Source of the DNA: Anaerolineaceae bacterium
GTDB taxonomy: Bacteria; Chloroflexota; Anaerolineae; JAAYZQ01
DNA length: 35,909 bases
Reading direction: 5' to 3'
NCBI GenBank assembly: GCA_012514775.1
Contig: JAAYZQ010000062.1
Span: 1 to 35,909 of the forward strand
Below, piece after piece: positions 9,038 to 17,132 of this stretch. The number at the start of each line of letters is the position of its first letter. The stretch's first letter is position 1. A program made the position numbers and the translations under genes. The notes beneath the pieces were generated by a model. It ran no database searches and was not told where the DNA came from. It saw nothing but the letters and a program-made list of their open reading frames with translations.

Positions 9038-9067
9038 AGTATAGCACGCTGTCGAGCGGCGTGTCAA
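9038..9067 (-). promoter_or_regulatory. Promoter for the MscS gene
   Basis: On the minus strand, TTGACA (9062-9067) and TATACT (9038-9043) are 18 bases apart. The expected leader is about 80 bases. It is back to back with the plus-strand promoter at 9100-9129. Confidence 0.75.
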
Positions 9068-9099
9068 ATCGGCCGGGCCCGTACCCTGGCGGTTGCCGC

Positions 9100-9129
9100 T
9101 TGGCGCTCCTGGCCGGGGCATGGTATAAT
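9100..9129 (+). promoter_or_regulatory. Promoter for the LysM/M23 lipoprotein gene
   Basis: TTGGCG (9100-9105) and TATAAT (9124-9129) are 18 bases apart. A transcript from about 9136 rules out the longer in-frame start at 9026 and leaves ATG 9170 or 9200 as the start. Confidence 0.7.
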
Positions 9130-9199
9130 ATCGGCATCAAGAGTGCTCTGGAGGCTGGCCGGGAGGGTGATGAATGGCAGCTATGCCCGGGGGCGAGGC

Positions 9200-10726
9200 A
9201 TGAACAAGGCCGCGCTCTTCCTGCTCGTGTTGCTGCTGGCCGTGAGTGGCTGTGCCCGCAAACAGGATCCCACGCCGGCGAGCGGCCAGGTTCGTCCCCC
9301 TCCCGGGAACACGCCGGCCGCTGCCCGGGTCGAGCCCACGAATGCCCCGATTTCGGAAGCGGGCCCGGGGCTGCTGCCCCTCGAGGCGCCGCCCTCGGAG
9401 CTCAGCGACGCCGGCGCCCAGCCATCGCCTGCCCCCCAGGTGTACACGGTGGTCGCGGGCGACACGCTGAGTGAAATCGCCCGGCGCTTTGGCTGCAACC
9501 TCCGGTCGCTCATCGATGCCAACCAGCTCGCCGATCCCAATGCCCTGCGGGTGGGGCAACAACTGCGCATCCCCGCCCTGGAGGTCGTTTCCGCGCCTTC
9601 GACCCGCCTGCTGCCCAACAGCGAGTTCGTCTACGGCCCGGCCTATGTCGGTTTCGACACCGAGGCCTTTGTCCAGAAGCAGGGAGGCTACCTGGCCGAA
9701 TATTCGGAGTGGCTGGGGGGCGAGCTGTTGAGCGGGGCCGAGGTCGTGGACCTGGTCGCCCACCATTACAGCGTTGGCCCACGCCTGCTCCTGGCCATCA
9801 TGGAGCTGCGCAGCAACTGGGTGACCGGCTCTGCCGGGCAGGTGTCGGCGCTGCCCCTGGGCTACAACGGCGGCGGCTGGGACCTCCTCAGCCGGCAGCT
9901 AGCCTGGGCCGCCGACGAGCTGAATCGCGGCTACTATGACTGGCGCGGGCGAGGCATCGCGCCCCTCTCCTGGCCCGACGGAACCGTCAGCCACTATCCG
10001 CCGGATCTCAACGCCGCGACGGCCGGATTGTATTATTTCTTCTCGCTGGACAGCGACAGGCCAGGGTGGGAAGTCCTGGTCGGCGATGGACCGGGCAGCT
10101 TCCTGGAGGCCTACCGGCAGCTCTTTGGCGATCCGGCGCGTTACGCCATGGAGCCGCTCATCGCTGCCGGCACCACCATCCCGGATCTGGTCCTGCCCTG
10201 GGCCCGGGGAGAGGACTGGTTCTACACCGGCGGGCCTCACGGCGCCTGGAGCGAAGGCAGCGCCTGGGCCGCGGTAGATTTTGTGCCCGACGAGGGCTTC
10301 CTGGGCTGCCAGGCGGCCACGGCCTGGGCCAGGGCGGCCGCCGGTGGCCTGGTGGTCTATAGCGGCACGGGGGAGGTGAGCCTCGACCTGGACGGCGACG
10401 GCTACGAGCAGACCGGTTGGGTGCTCTTTTACCTGCACCTCGCCACGGAGGGCCGGGTGACCGAGGGCACGTACCTGAAGCAGGGCGACCCCGTCGGGCA
10501 TCCCTCGTGCGAGGGCGGCTTTGCCGAGTCGACGCACCTGCACTTTGCCCGCAAGTACAACGGCGAGTGGATTGCCGCCGACGGGCCGCTGCCCCTGGTC
10601 CTCTCGGGCTGGCAGTTCTTCTCCGACGGCAAGGAATACGACGGCACGGCGGTGCGCGGCGGCGAGGAGCGCGTCGCGGCCGAAGCCCGCGACCACTCGC
10701 TCAACGGCCTCCGGACCGACCGCTAG
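9200..10726 (+). CDS. LysM-domain M23 (LasA-type) peptidase lipoprotein
   Basis: This is an exported lipoprotein of about 508 residues. The start at 9200 gives a standard lipoprotein signal (MNKAALFLLVLLLAVSGC) with the lipobox Cys at 18. An in-frame ATG at 9170, preceded closely by GGAGG, would add ten residues and cannot be excluded. A Pro/Ala-rich linker leads to a LysM domain (about 87-130; YTVVAGDTLSEIARRFG), which binds peptidoglycan. The C-terminal part has the M23 pattern: HGAWSEGSAWAAVDF (zinc His and Asp), LFYLHLA and STHLHFARK (catalytic HxH). It should cut peptide cross-links in cell wall or remodel the envelope. The spacing to the next gene is 12 bases, so they are probably cotranscribed. 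Confidence 0.88.
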   Translation: MNKAALFLLVLLLAVSGCARKQDPTPASGQVRPPPGNTPAAARVEPTNAPISEAGPGLLPLEAPPSELSDAGAQPSPAPQVYTVVAGDTLSEIARRFGCNLRSLIDANQLADPNALRVGQQLRIPALEVVSAPSTRLLPNSEFVYGPAYVGFDTEAFVQKQGGYLAEYSEWLGGELLSGAEVVDLVAHHYSVGPRLLLAIMELRSNWVTGSAGQVSALPLGYNGGGWDLLSRQLAWAADELNRGYYDWRGRGIAPLSWPDGTVSHYPPDLNAATAGLYYFFSLDSDRPGWEVLVGDGPGSFLEAYRQLFGDPARYAMEPLIAAGTTIPDLVLPWARGEDWFYTGGPHGAWSEGSAWAAVDFVPDEGFLGCQAATAWARAAAGGLVVYSGTGEVSLDLDGDGYEQTGWVLFYLHLATEGRVTEGTYLKQGDPVGHPSCEGGFAESTHLHFARKYNGEWIAADGPLPLVLSGWQFFSDGKEYDGTAVRGGEERVAAEARDHSLNGLRTDR

Positions 10727-10738
10727 ACCCGCCCGAGC

Positions 10739-11578
10739 ATGCCTCTTCAGATTACCAGCTTGCGGAATCCCAGGATCAAGGCCCTGCGCGCCCTTCGCCT
10801 GCGCAAGGTCCGCCAACAGGAGCGCCGTTTCCTCGTGGAGGGCATCCGCATCGTCGAGGAGGCCTTTGACCTCGGGGCGCCGGTGGAGACCCTGGTCTAT
10901 GCCCCCGATCTGCTTGTGAGCGCCCGGGCTCGGGAGCTGGTGGAGCGGGCCGCCGGCGTGGAGCGGCTGGAGGTTTCGGCCGAGGTGCTCAACAGCCTGT
11001 CCGACCGCGAGCAGTCGCAGGGGCTCGCCGCCGTGGTGCGCATCGAGGATCGTCCCCTATCCAGCATTCCGGGGGGCGAGAGCCTGTTGGCGGTGGTGGC
11101 CTACCAGCTCCAGGACCCGGGGAACCTGGGCTCTATCGTGCGAACGGCCGATGCGGCCGGTGCCTCGGGCGTGGTCGTCGTGGCGCCCTCCGCCGACCTG
11201 TACGATCCCCAGGCCGTGCGGGCTACCATGGGCTCGCTCTTTGCCCTGCCCGTCGTCTGGCTGGACGATCCGGAGGCACTGCTGTCCTGGTTTCAAGACC
11301 TGAGGGGTGAGGGGCTGCCGCTCCTGGTCGTCGCCTCTTCGGCCCACGGCCGCGACACCCATTATGATGTGGGGTATTGCCGGCCCCTGGTGCTCGTCGC
11401 CGGCAGCGAGCGTTATGGCCTGCCGGCAGCCGTGCGACAGGCGGCCGACGTCGACGTGCGCTTGCCCATGGCCGGCCGGGCCACGTCGCTCAACGTTTCG
11501 GCCGCCACGGCCGCCCTGCTTTACGAGATCCTTCGCCAGCGGTTGTCTTGTCCTCCGCTGTCCGGCTCTGCTTCGTAG
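10739..11578 (+). CDS. SpoU/TrmH-family RNA 2'-O-ribose methyltransferase
   Basis: The 279-residue protein has an N-terminal substrate-binding domain (SLRNPRIKALRALRLRKVRQ and RRFLVEG). A SpoU methylase domain follows, with LQDPGNLGSIVRTADA (motif 1, about 124-139), LVLVAGSERYGLP (motif 2, about 217-229) and LPMAGRATSLNVSAATA (motif 3, about 242-258). These form the trefoil-knot SAM site. The family methylates riboses in 23S rRNA or tRNA; the exact nucleotide cannot be predicted. The start lies 12 bases after the lipoprotein gene with only a weak Shine-Dalgarno, so translation may be coupled. Its last 89 bases overlap the end of the convergent histidine kinase gene. Confidence 0.9.
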   Translation: MPLQITSLRNPRIKALRALRLRKVRQQERRFLVEGIRIVEEAFDLGAPVETLVYAPDLLVSARARELVERAAGVERLEVSAEVLNSLSDREQSQGLAAVVRIEDRPLSSIPGGESLLAVVAYQLQDPGNLGSIVRTADAAGASGVVVVAPSADLYDPQAVRATMGSLFALPVVWLDDPEALLSWFQDLRGEGLPLLVVASSAHGRDTHYDVGYCRPLVLVAGSERYGLPAAVRQAADVDVRLPMAGRATSLNVSAATAALLYEILRQRLSCPPLSGSAS

Positions 11579-13487
11579 GAGCCTTCAGCCCCGGCTCTTC
11601 TTGCGGCGGGGGCTCTAGCGGCAGCCAGACGACAAAGGTGCTGCCCGCGCCCACCTTGCTTTGCACCTCGATGCGGCCGCCGTGGGCTTGCACGATCCCC
11701 AGGCTGACCGACAGGCCGAGCCCCGTCCCTTCGTCCACGGCCCGGGTCGTGAAAAAGGGCTCAAAGACGCGCGTCAGGTTCTCTGCCGGAATCCCCTCCC
11801 CGGTGTCGATGAAGGACGCTGCCACGCCGTCGCCACTGCGCTCGCTGCGCACTGTCAGCGTACCTCCATGGGGCATGGCCTGGAGGGCATTGATGCACAG
11901 GTTGAGAAAGACCTGCTTCATCCGGCTGGCGTCCATCGCCGGGCAGGGCAGGTCGGGCTCGTACTGCTCCAGGATGATGATGCCCTTGTTCTCCAGGCGC
12001 TGGCGAAGAAGAAGCAGCGACTGCTGGAGCAGAGCGTTGAGGTCGACCCGGTCGATGATATAGTCGTGCGGCTCCGCAAAGTCGAGCAAGCTCCGGACAA
12101 TGTCTCGGGCCTTGGCCGCCTGGCGGCAGATGGCCTCCAGCCTGCGTCGCGCCCGGGCATCGGAAGGAGTTTGTTCCAGGAGCATTTCGGTGTAGCCCAG
12201 GATCGAAGTCAGGGGAGTGTTCAGCTCATGGGCCACACCAGCGGCCAGATCGCCCACGGCCGCCATCTTGGCCGTCTGCACGAGCTGGGTTTGCGCCTGG
12301 CTCAACTCGCGCAGACGCTCCTGCAGGTTCTCGTAAAGCTGAGCATTCTCAAGGGCAATGGCTGCCGACGACGCCAGCGACTCGACCATGGGCACGGCGC
12401 CCGTTCCCAGGCGGCCGGGCCGCGAATCCAGCGCCTGGATGACGCCGACCATCTTGCCCTTGATGCGAAGCGGCACGCTCAGGATGGAGCGCATCTGGAG
12501 GCCTGTCTCCTCGTCTATGCCAGGATAGTGGCGGGGATCGCACTGTGTATCGGTCACGAGGAGGCTCTTGCCGTTCTGGGCCACCGAGCCCGCCAGGCCC
12601 TGGCCCGGGCTCAACCGCCAGCCGCGCACCTTGGCTGCGTGGGCGCCTGCGGCGCGGCGGCAGACGAGATCTCTGCTGTCGTCGTCCAGCAGCCACACGG
12701 AACAGGCCTGCACGTTCAGCAGCTCGCGGATCTGTCTGACGACCGTGACGAGCACCTGGTCGAGGTCGAGGGAGGCATTGAGGGCCTGGCCCGCGGCGTT
12801 GAGGCGCTCCAGGTCCAGGTTGCGCCGCTGAAAGGCGTCTTCGGCCCGCTTTTTGCGAAGCGACACGGCGGCCAGGTGCGCAAACAGCTTGAGGACGTCA
12901 TCGGGCGGGATCTGGACACCCCGCGGCATGACCAGGACGGACGAACCCAGCAGCTCTCCACCGTGGCAGAAGGCCAGTCCGGCAAAATAGTCGATCCCGA
13001 AGGCTTGCTGCACCGCGGCGCTCACGGGCCCGGGTATGGCGCCAAAGGTGGTCGCCGTAAGAGTTTTCTCAAAGCGCAACACGGTGTCGAGCATTTCCTG
13101 ATACAGCTCGCGGCTCACGCGAAAGCGCATGCCCAGCGGCTTGCGGCGGAGCAGCGAGGCCAGACGGGTGAGGTATGGCCGGGCAGGGACAACCGTCGTC
13201 AGGACCAGATCCTGGCTATCCTGGTCGTACAGCGAGATGCTGACGGCCATGGCGCCCGTCAGGCCGCGCAGGCTTTCGGCGATGAGCGACAGCAGGTCGG
13301 CCTCCGGCGGAGCGGCGGCCAGATCGATGGCCAGGCGGCTGACCGCTGCCAGGCTCTGGGCCTGTCGCTCGTTCTGAGCCTCGGTACTGGATCTCAAGGC
13401 TTCCGCCACCTGAAGGCCAGTGAGCTGTGATCGGAGTTCGTCTAGTTCGCGCAGCAACGAGTCGCGGCTGCGCACTTCTGAGGTCAT
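11490..13487 (-). CDS. Soluble GAF-domain sensor histidine kinase
   Basis: The 665-residue protein has no membrane segment. It has an N-terminal coiled region (1-45), a GAF-like domain (about 48-210) and a second, clear GAF domain (about 236-382). HisKA follows, with the phosphorylated His420 in VAHELNTPLTSILGY, and then a HATPase domain (about 520-625) with NLCINALQA (N box), DTGEGIP (G1) and GTGLGLS (G2). It should autophosphorylate in response to a cytoplasmic ligand or redox signal and pass phosphate to a response regulator, none of which is nearby, so it is an orphan. The ATG at 13487 is chosen for GGAGA eight bases upstream. The longer frame to 13691 crosses the promoter and an upstream terminator. 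The charged tail overlaps the methyltransferase gene on the other strand. Confidence 0.92.
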   Translation of the reverse strand: MTSEVRSRDSLLRELDELRSQLTGLQVAEALRSSTEAQNERQAQSLAAVSRLAIDLAAAPPEADLLSLIAESLRGLTGAMAVSISLYDQDSQDLVLTTVVPARPYLTRLASLLRRKPLGMRFRVSRELYQEMLDTVLRFEKTLTATTFGAIPGPVSAAVQQAFGIDYFAGLAFCHGGELLGSSVLVMPRGVQIPPDDVLKLFAHLAAVSLRKKRAEDAFQRRNLDLERLNAAGQALNASLDLDQVLVTVVRQIRELLNVQACSVWLLDDDSRDLVCRRAAGAHAAKVRGWRLSPGQGLAGSVAQNGKSLLVTDTQCDPRHYPGIDEETGLQMRSILSVPLRIKGKMVGVIQALDSRPGRLGTGAVPMVESLASSAAIALENAQLYENLQERLRELSQAQTQLVQTAKMAAVGDLAAGVAHELNTPLTSILGYTEMLLEQTPSDARARRRLEAICRQAAKARDIVRSLLDFAEPHDYIIDRVDLNALLQQSLLLLRQRLENKGIIILEQYEPDLPCPAMDASRMKQVFLNLCINALQAMPHGGTLTVRSERSGDGVAASFIDTGEGIPAENLTRVFEPFFTTRAVDEGTGLGLSVSLGIVQAHGGRIEVQSKVGAGSTFVVWLPLEPPPQEEPGLKAPTKQSRTAEDKTTAGEGSRKAGRPWRPKR

Positions 13488-13551
13488 GATGTCCGTCTCC
13501 ATATCAGAGGACGTCAGCCGGGCAAACGCGGGAAGAACGGAACCGGCCACC

Positions 13552-13580
13552 AGTATACACCATGTTGCCGCAGAAAGCAA
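13552..13580 (-). promoter_or_regulatory. Promoter for the histidine kinase gene
   Basis: On the minus strand, TTGCTT (13575-13580) and TATACT (13552-13557) are 17 bases apart. The transcript would begin near 13545, about 58 bases before ATG 13487. Confidence 0.65.
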
Positions 13581-13652
13581 GCCACGACCTTTGCGGATCG
13601 TGTAGCTTTGTGCAATTGGGCAGTGCGGGGTTGTGAGCGGGGAACGGAACTG

Positions 13653-13683
13653 GCCCCCCTGCCGCCATCGGCGGCAGGGGGGC
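13653..13683 (-). terminator. Strong hairpin ending the MFS-GNAT-RIO-GNAT operon
   Basis: The arms GCCCCCCTGCCGCC and GGCGGCAGGGGGGC form a perfect 14-bp stem with a 3-base loop, nine bases after the GNAT stop codon. There is no U tract on the minus strand, so it may pause or protect the RNA end, or be a non-canonical terminator. The next downstream gene has its own promoter, which supports a transcript end here. Confidence 0.6.
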
Positions 13684-13691
13684 TTTGCCAC

Positions 13692-14741
13692 CTACATTTC
13701 CTTGCGGTAGGTGGTCATGCGCTTGACTACCTGGAACCCCATGCTCTTGTAGAGCTGCAGGGCGCCGTTGGGATTCTGGGCGTCGACGCCCAGGGCCGCC
13801 TCGGTCATGCCCAGGTCCTTGAGCAGGCGAAAGCTGCGGGCGATTAGGGCCTTGGCCAGGCCCTGGCGGCGCCAGGGGCGGCGCACGCTGATGCCCTCGG
13901 TGTAGCCCCGCAGCCGGCCGTACTCCTTGTTCTGCGCGTGGTCGATAAAGTTCTGCACCATGCCGGCCACCTCGTCGCCGTCCCAGGCCACCTGCCACAG
14001 CTCGGGCATAAAGGTCGGCGCTTCCCGCCAGCTTTCCAGCTCTTGCTCCCACTCGTGTTCACTGAAGCCCCAGTGGTCGCGAAAGGCCTCCTTGGACGCA
14101 TCCCAGATCTGGGGGATCTGCTCGGGCTGCACCGGCCGAACTTCCAGGCCGGGGGGCAGGGGCAGATCCGGGATGTTCTCCAGGTCCGGGCGCACCATCT
14201 CAAAACCGTAGCGGACCACCTCGTAGCCTTCCTCGCCGAGGAGCCGTTCCCAGTGGACCTCGCCGTCTTCGGCCCAGGCGTCCAGGAAGCGCGGCCCGTC
14301 GTCGGGATGCTCCGCGGCGATCTGGCGCAGGCGCTCTTCGTTGCGGTGCAGCATGGCGCGCCGGATGCCTTTGCCCCGCCACTCGGGCAGGAGGAAGACA
14401 AAGTGCGGGTAGCGCCGCAGGCCGCTGGCTTCCTGATCCCAGAAGACCCGCCCGTAGCCCACGACCTGCCCCTTGACCTCGGCAAAGATCATATCGCGGT
14501 AGGGATCGCAGTTGTACAGGTGGCGGTAGTTGCGGGCGATGTCTTCGAGGGTGTCGGTGCGCTCCACCCTGTCGGCTTCCTTGGACCCCTCGATGACAGC
14601 CAGCATCGACGGGTAGTCCACCTCGCCGCGGAATCCGCGAAAGACCAGGCCGGGCACCGACGGCGTGGCCGTCGGGGGACGCCCCGTCTCGGCGTCCCGG
14701 GTCACCGGATTCGTAATTCTTGTCTGCTCTCGTACTAACAT
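13692..14741 (-). CDS. Tandem-domain GNAT acetyltransferase (second copy in operon)
   Basis: The 349-residue protein holds two GNAT folds in a row. The first spans about 32-185 (acetyl-CoA loop around LPEWRGKGIRRAML) and the second about 195-345 (VRRPWRRQGLAKALIARS and LGVDAQNPNGALQLYKSMGF). The two-domain layout resembles mycothiol synthase (MshD)-like proteins, but other substrates, including antibiotics, are equally possible. The ATG at 14741 has AGAGG eight bases upstream and lies 23 bases after the RIO kinase stop codon. It is clearly paralogous to the GNAT at 16069: the segments RVERTDTLEDIARNY and FRDHWGFSEHEWEQ match QLERAVTLEGMQHEM and FRDHWGWTAFSYEEY. The second domain keeps the better acetyl-CoA motif. 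Confidence 0.85.
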   Translation of the reverse strand: MLVREQTRITNPVTRDAETGRPPTATPSVPGLVFRGFRGEVDYPSMLAVIEGSKEADRVERTDTLEDIARNYRHLYNCDPYRDMIFAEVKGQVVGYGRVFWDQEASGLRRYPHFVFLLPEWRGKGIRRAMLHRNEERLRQIAAEHPDDGPRFLDAWAEDGEVHWERLLGEEGYEVVRYGFEMVRPDLENIPDLPLPPGLEVRPVQPEQIPQIWDASKEAFRDHWGFSEHEWEQELESWREAPTFMPELWQVAWDGDEVAGMVQNFIDHAQNKEYGRLRGYTEGISVRRPWRRQGLAKALIARSFRLLKDLGMTEAALGVDAQNPNGALQLYKSMGFQVVKRMTTYRKEM

Positions 14742-14764
14742 CTCGGTTGCCTCTTTCGTTGCGT

Positions 14765-15793
14765 TCAGGACTCTTGCAGAGCCAGTTCCATTTCCAACCG
14801 CGATTGGTCGGCGGCCGCGTCCTCCGGGTCGATCTCGGCCACGTGACGGCGCCACAGATCTCTGGCGATGGCCTCCGGATCGCAGTCCACGCCCTGGGCC
14901 GCAAAGTACTCGCACGTACGCAAGATGTCACGCTCCAGGATCATGCGGGCCCTGGGATTGCTGTGCAGGTTGACCACCTGCGGAAAGTCGATGATGGTGA
15001 TTGCGCCCTCCCAGTAGAGCACGTTGTAGGCCGAGAGGTCGCCGTGGATCAGGTCGTGATGCAGCATGAGATCCACGTTGCGCAACACCTCGCGGAACAG
15101 CTCCTGCGCTTCCTCGGCCTCCAGCTCCACGCTGTTCAGCGTCGGCGCGGCCATGGCCCGGTCGCCGTGGTAGCTCATCAGGATGGCATTGTCGCTGGCA
15201 TGGATGGGCCGCGGCACGGCGGCGCCGGCCTCGTACAGCCGTTCCATGGCCGTGAACTCGTACAGCAGCCACGACGTGTGGGCGGCCTGCTGCCCAAAGG
15301 CCGACTTGCTGCGGATGGCGCGCTCGATATAGCCCGAGTCGCGGCCCGCCGGCTTGCCGCTGCCGACCAGGATCTCCCGGCCGTGGCGGTACATGGCGTC
15401 GTTCCGCAGGTTGCGGAACATGCGCGGCCTGTAGACCTTGGCCGCCACCAGCTCCAGGCCGGTGGCGGGATGCGCCTGGCAGAGATAGACGCTGGCTTCC
15501 TTGCCGCCCTTGATCGCCGACAGGACGTCGGTGATGAGCCCTTCGTTGTAAAAAGCGTGCAGCGACGACAGCAGCCAGCCGCTCTCGTAGCGCGACGGCG
15601 TGTAGGTGGTCTCGAAGCCCAGCTCCACGTCCGACAGGTCATCCGTCAGCTCGGCCAGGATTTGCCCCTCGGCCTTTTTGGGTTTGTGGTTCCCCTTTCG
15701 CTTTCCGTTCCGTCCCGCGGGTAGGCCCGGGGTCGGGTCGTAAAGATCTTCGTAGCGTTCGTATTTGTCCAGGTAAGAGTCGTCACTCGTCAC
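14765..15793 (-). CDS. RIO1-type atypical serine kinase
   Basis: This is a bacterial RIO-family protein of 342 residues. Visible elements are a Lys/Arg-rich N-terminal stretch (about 28-40), the RIO phosphate loop KGGKEASVY (95-103), ATP-binding Lys119 in AAKVYRP, catalytic HGDLSAYNVL (250-259; Asp252, Asn257) and the metal-binding IIDFPQ (Asp269). All active-site residues are present. Archaeal and eukaryotic RIO kinases act in small-subunit ribosome maturation; the bacterial role is poorly known. The GTG start at 15793 is chosen because AAGGAG lies nine bases before it; a TTG at 15820 lies upstream of that site. It sits between the two GNAT genes and 23 bases from the small ORF upstream, consistent with an operon. 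Confidence 0.88.
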   Translation of the reverse strand: MTSDDSYLDKYERYEDLYDPTPGLPAGRNGKRKGNHKPKKAEGQILAELTDDLSDVELGFETTYTPSRYESGWLLSSLHAFYNEGLITDVLSAIKGGKEASVYLCQAHPATGLELVAAKVYRPRMFRNLRNDAMYRHGREILVGSGKPAGRDSGYIERAIRSKSAFGQQAAHTSWLLYEFTAMERLYEAGAAVPRPIHASDNAILMSYHGDRAMAAPTLNSVELEAEEAQELFREVLRNVDLMLHHDLIHGDLSAYNVLYWEGAITIIDFPQVVNLHSNPRARMILERDILRTCEYFAAQGVDCDPEAIARDLWRRHVAEIDPEDAAADQSRLEMELALQES

Positions 15794-15816
15794 CGTTGGA
15801 ATCTCCTTCAAAATGG

Positions 15817-16008
15817 TCAAGTACCTGGCCCTCGCCGGGTGCTGCCCCGGGGGTCCGGGGCCGGGATGACGGTCAGGCTCGGTCCTCGCCGGCCTGCCTT
15901 CCCGGTCGGCGGCCCTGCCCGATGGGCGTGGCCCGGCGACAGGCGATCCGTATTTCGCTCGATGTTTTTGCCCACGTCTGACACATCGCTTTCCTCTATC
16001 TCAACCAT
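15817..16008 (-). CDS. Possible small protein of 63 residues
   Basis: An ATG at 16008 is preceded by AGGAGG at an ideal eight-base distance, downstream of a small hairpin (GGCAC/GTGCC). The frame stays open for 63 codons to just 23 bases before the RIO kinase gene. The N-terminal part is acidic (VEIEESDVSDVGKNIERN), whereas the rest is rich in Pro, Gly and Arg, as random GC-rich sequence would be. It matches no family I know. It fills the 275-base gap between the GNAT and RIO genes. It could be a real small protein, a leader for rio translation, or a decayed ORF. Confidence 0.35.
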   Translation of the reverse strand: MVEIEESDVSDVGKNIERNTDRLSPGHAHRAGPPTGKAGRRGPSLTVIPAPDPRGSTRRGPGT

Positions 16009-16068
16009 CAAGGAAACCCTCCTTTCTGTGGCACAGGCTGGTGCCTCGTCGTCGTTGTTCAGTCTCGT

Positions 16069-17058
16069 TTAGCCGGCTAGGTTGCCGTTGTGCAGTGCGC
16101 GGCGATAGACCGCCGTGGTCTTGCGGACCTGGAAGCCCATCCGCTCGTAGATGCGCACCGCGCCTGTCAGGTTCTCGGCGTCGGCGCCCAGGTGAGCAAA
16201 TTCCATGCCCGCCTCCCGGAGCGTCCGCAGGCTGTGCGCCAGCAGGGCCGTCCCCAGCCCGAGCCGGCGGTACTCGCGCAGCACGCCCAGGATGCTGACC
16301 ACGCCCTCCTGCCGACCCGTCTCGGCGATCCAGTCCGGATCGATCTTGTTCAGGCAGATGCCCGCCATCTTGCCCGTGGCCTCCTCCTCGGCGATGAGCC
16401 ACAGCTCGGGCCGGAAGTGGGGCTGGTAGACCCAGTGCTCGTACTCCTCGTAAGAAAAGGCGGTCCAGCCCCAGTGGTCGCGGAACGAGTCCACGTCCAC
16501 GCGGTAGACGGCCTCCATGTCGCGGCTCGGGTCAAAGGTGCGCAGGCGAAAGCCGGACGGCGTCTCTGCCGGGGGCAAGCCGTTGTTGATGGGCCGCGCC
16601 ATGTCAAAGAAGTAGCGCACCCGGTGCATGCCAAAGCCCTCGAACAGGGCCCGCCGGTCTTCTTCGATATCGCGGCCGCTGCCCTGCAAGTATGCCGGCT
16701 TGTCGCCCAGCCCCTGCAGCCGTTGCGTGGCCCGGTGGTATAGGGTCTCCATCAGGTGCCGGCCGATGCCCAGGCGGCGCCAGCGAGGGTGGACCATTCC
16801 CCAGGTGTAAAAGAGAGTAGGAGCGTTCTCCTCGCCGGCTCGCATCAAGAAGTCGGCATAGGCCACCAGGCGGCCGTTCTTCCAGGCAAGGAAGCAGTCG
16901 GTTTCGGGATGGTAGTTCGGCCACGTCATCTCGTGCTGCATCCCCTCCAGGGTCACGGCCCGCTCGAGTTGATCGTATTCATTTGCCTCGTTGATCATTG
17001 CCACCAGCGCCGGCAGATCCTCAGGCTGGTAGTTGCGTACGATTACGTTCGCTGGCAT
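16069..17058 (-). CDS. Tandem-domain GNAT acetyltransferase (first copy in operon)
   Basis: The 329-residue protein has two GNAT domains. The first spans about 4-155 (acetyl-CoA loop HPRWRRLGIGRHLMETL) and the second about 165-320 (REYRRLGLGTALLAHSLRTL, then LGADAENLTGAVRIYERMGF). It is the paralogue of the GNAT at 13692. Two starts are plausible. ATG 17058 has AAGGAGG five bases upstream. ATG 17136, in frame, overlaps the MFS stop (ATGA), has AAGGAG seven bases upstream, and would add 26 residues similar in length to the paralogue's N-terminal tail. I use 17058 because the fold begins right after it. It probably acetylates a small molecule or peptide; the pairing with an exporter suggests detoxification, which is inference. 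Confidence 0.87.
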   Translation of the reverse strand: MPANVIVRNYQPEDLPALVAMINEANEYDQLERAVTLEGMQHEMTWPNYHPETDCFLAWKNGRLVAYADFLMRAGEENAPTLFYTWGMVHPRWRRLGIGRHLMETLYHRATQRLQGLGDKPAYLQGSGRDIEEDRRALFEGFGMHRVRYFFDMARPINNGLPPAETPSGFRLRTFDPSRDMEAVYRVDVDSFRDHWGWTAFSYEEYEHWVYQPHFRPELWLIAEEEATGKMAGICLNKIDPDWIAETGRQEGVVSILGVLREYRRLGLGTALLAHSLRTLREAGMEFAHLGADAENLTGAVRIYERMGFQVRKTTAVYRRALHNGNLAG

Positions 17059-17132
17059 GTTTCCCTCCTTGATTGACTTCCACTGTGTAGGCCGGTTCGC
17101 TTGTCTTGCAACGCCTCGGGTTGTTGTTACGC

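Noticed and set aside
11661..13430. Long open frame on the plus strand opposite the histidine kinase
   Set aside because: It is antisense to a gene with complete GAF, HisKA and HATPase motifs; its translation is rich in Gly, His, Gln and Arg with no recognisable fold, as expected for a GC-rich shadow frame.
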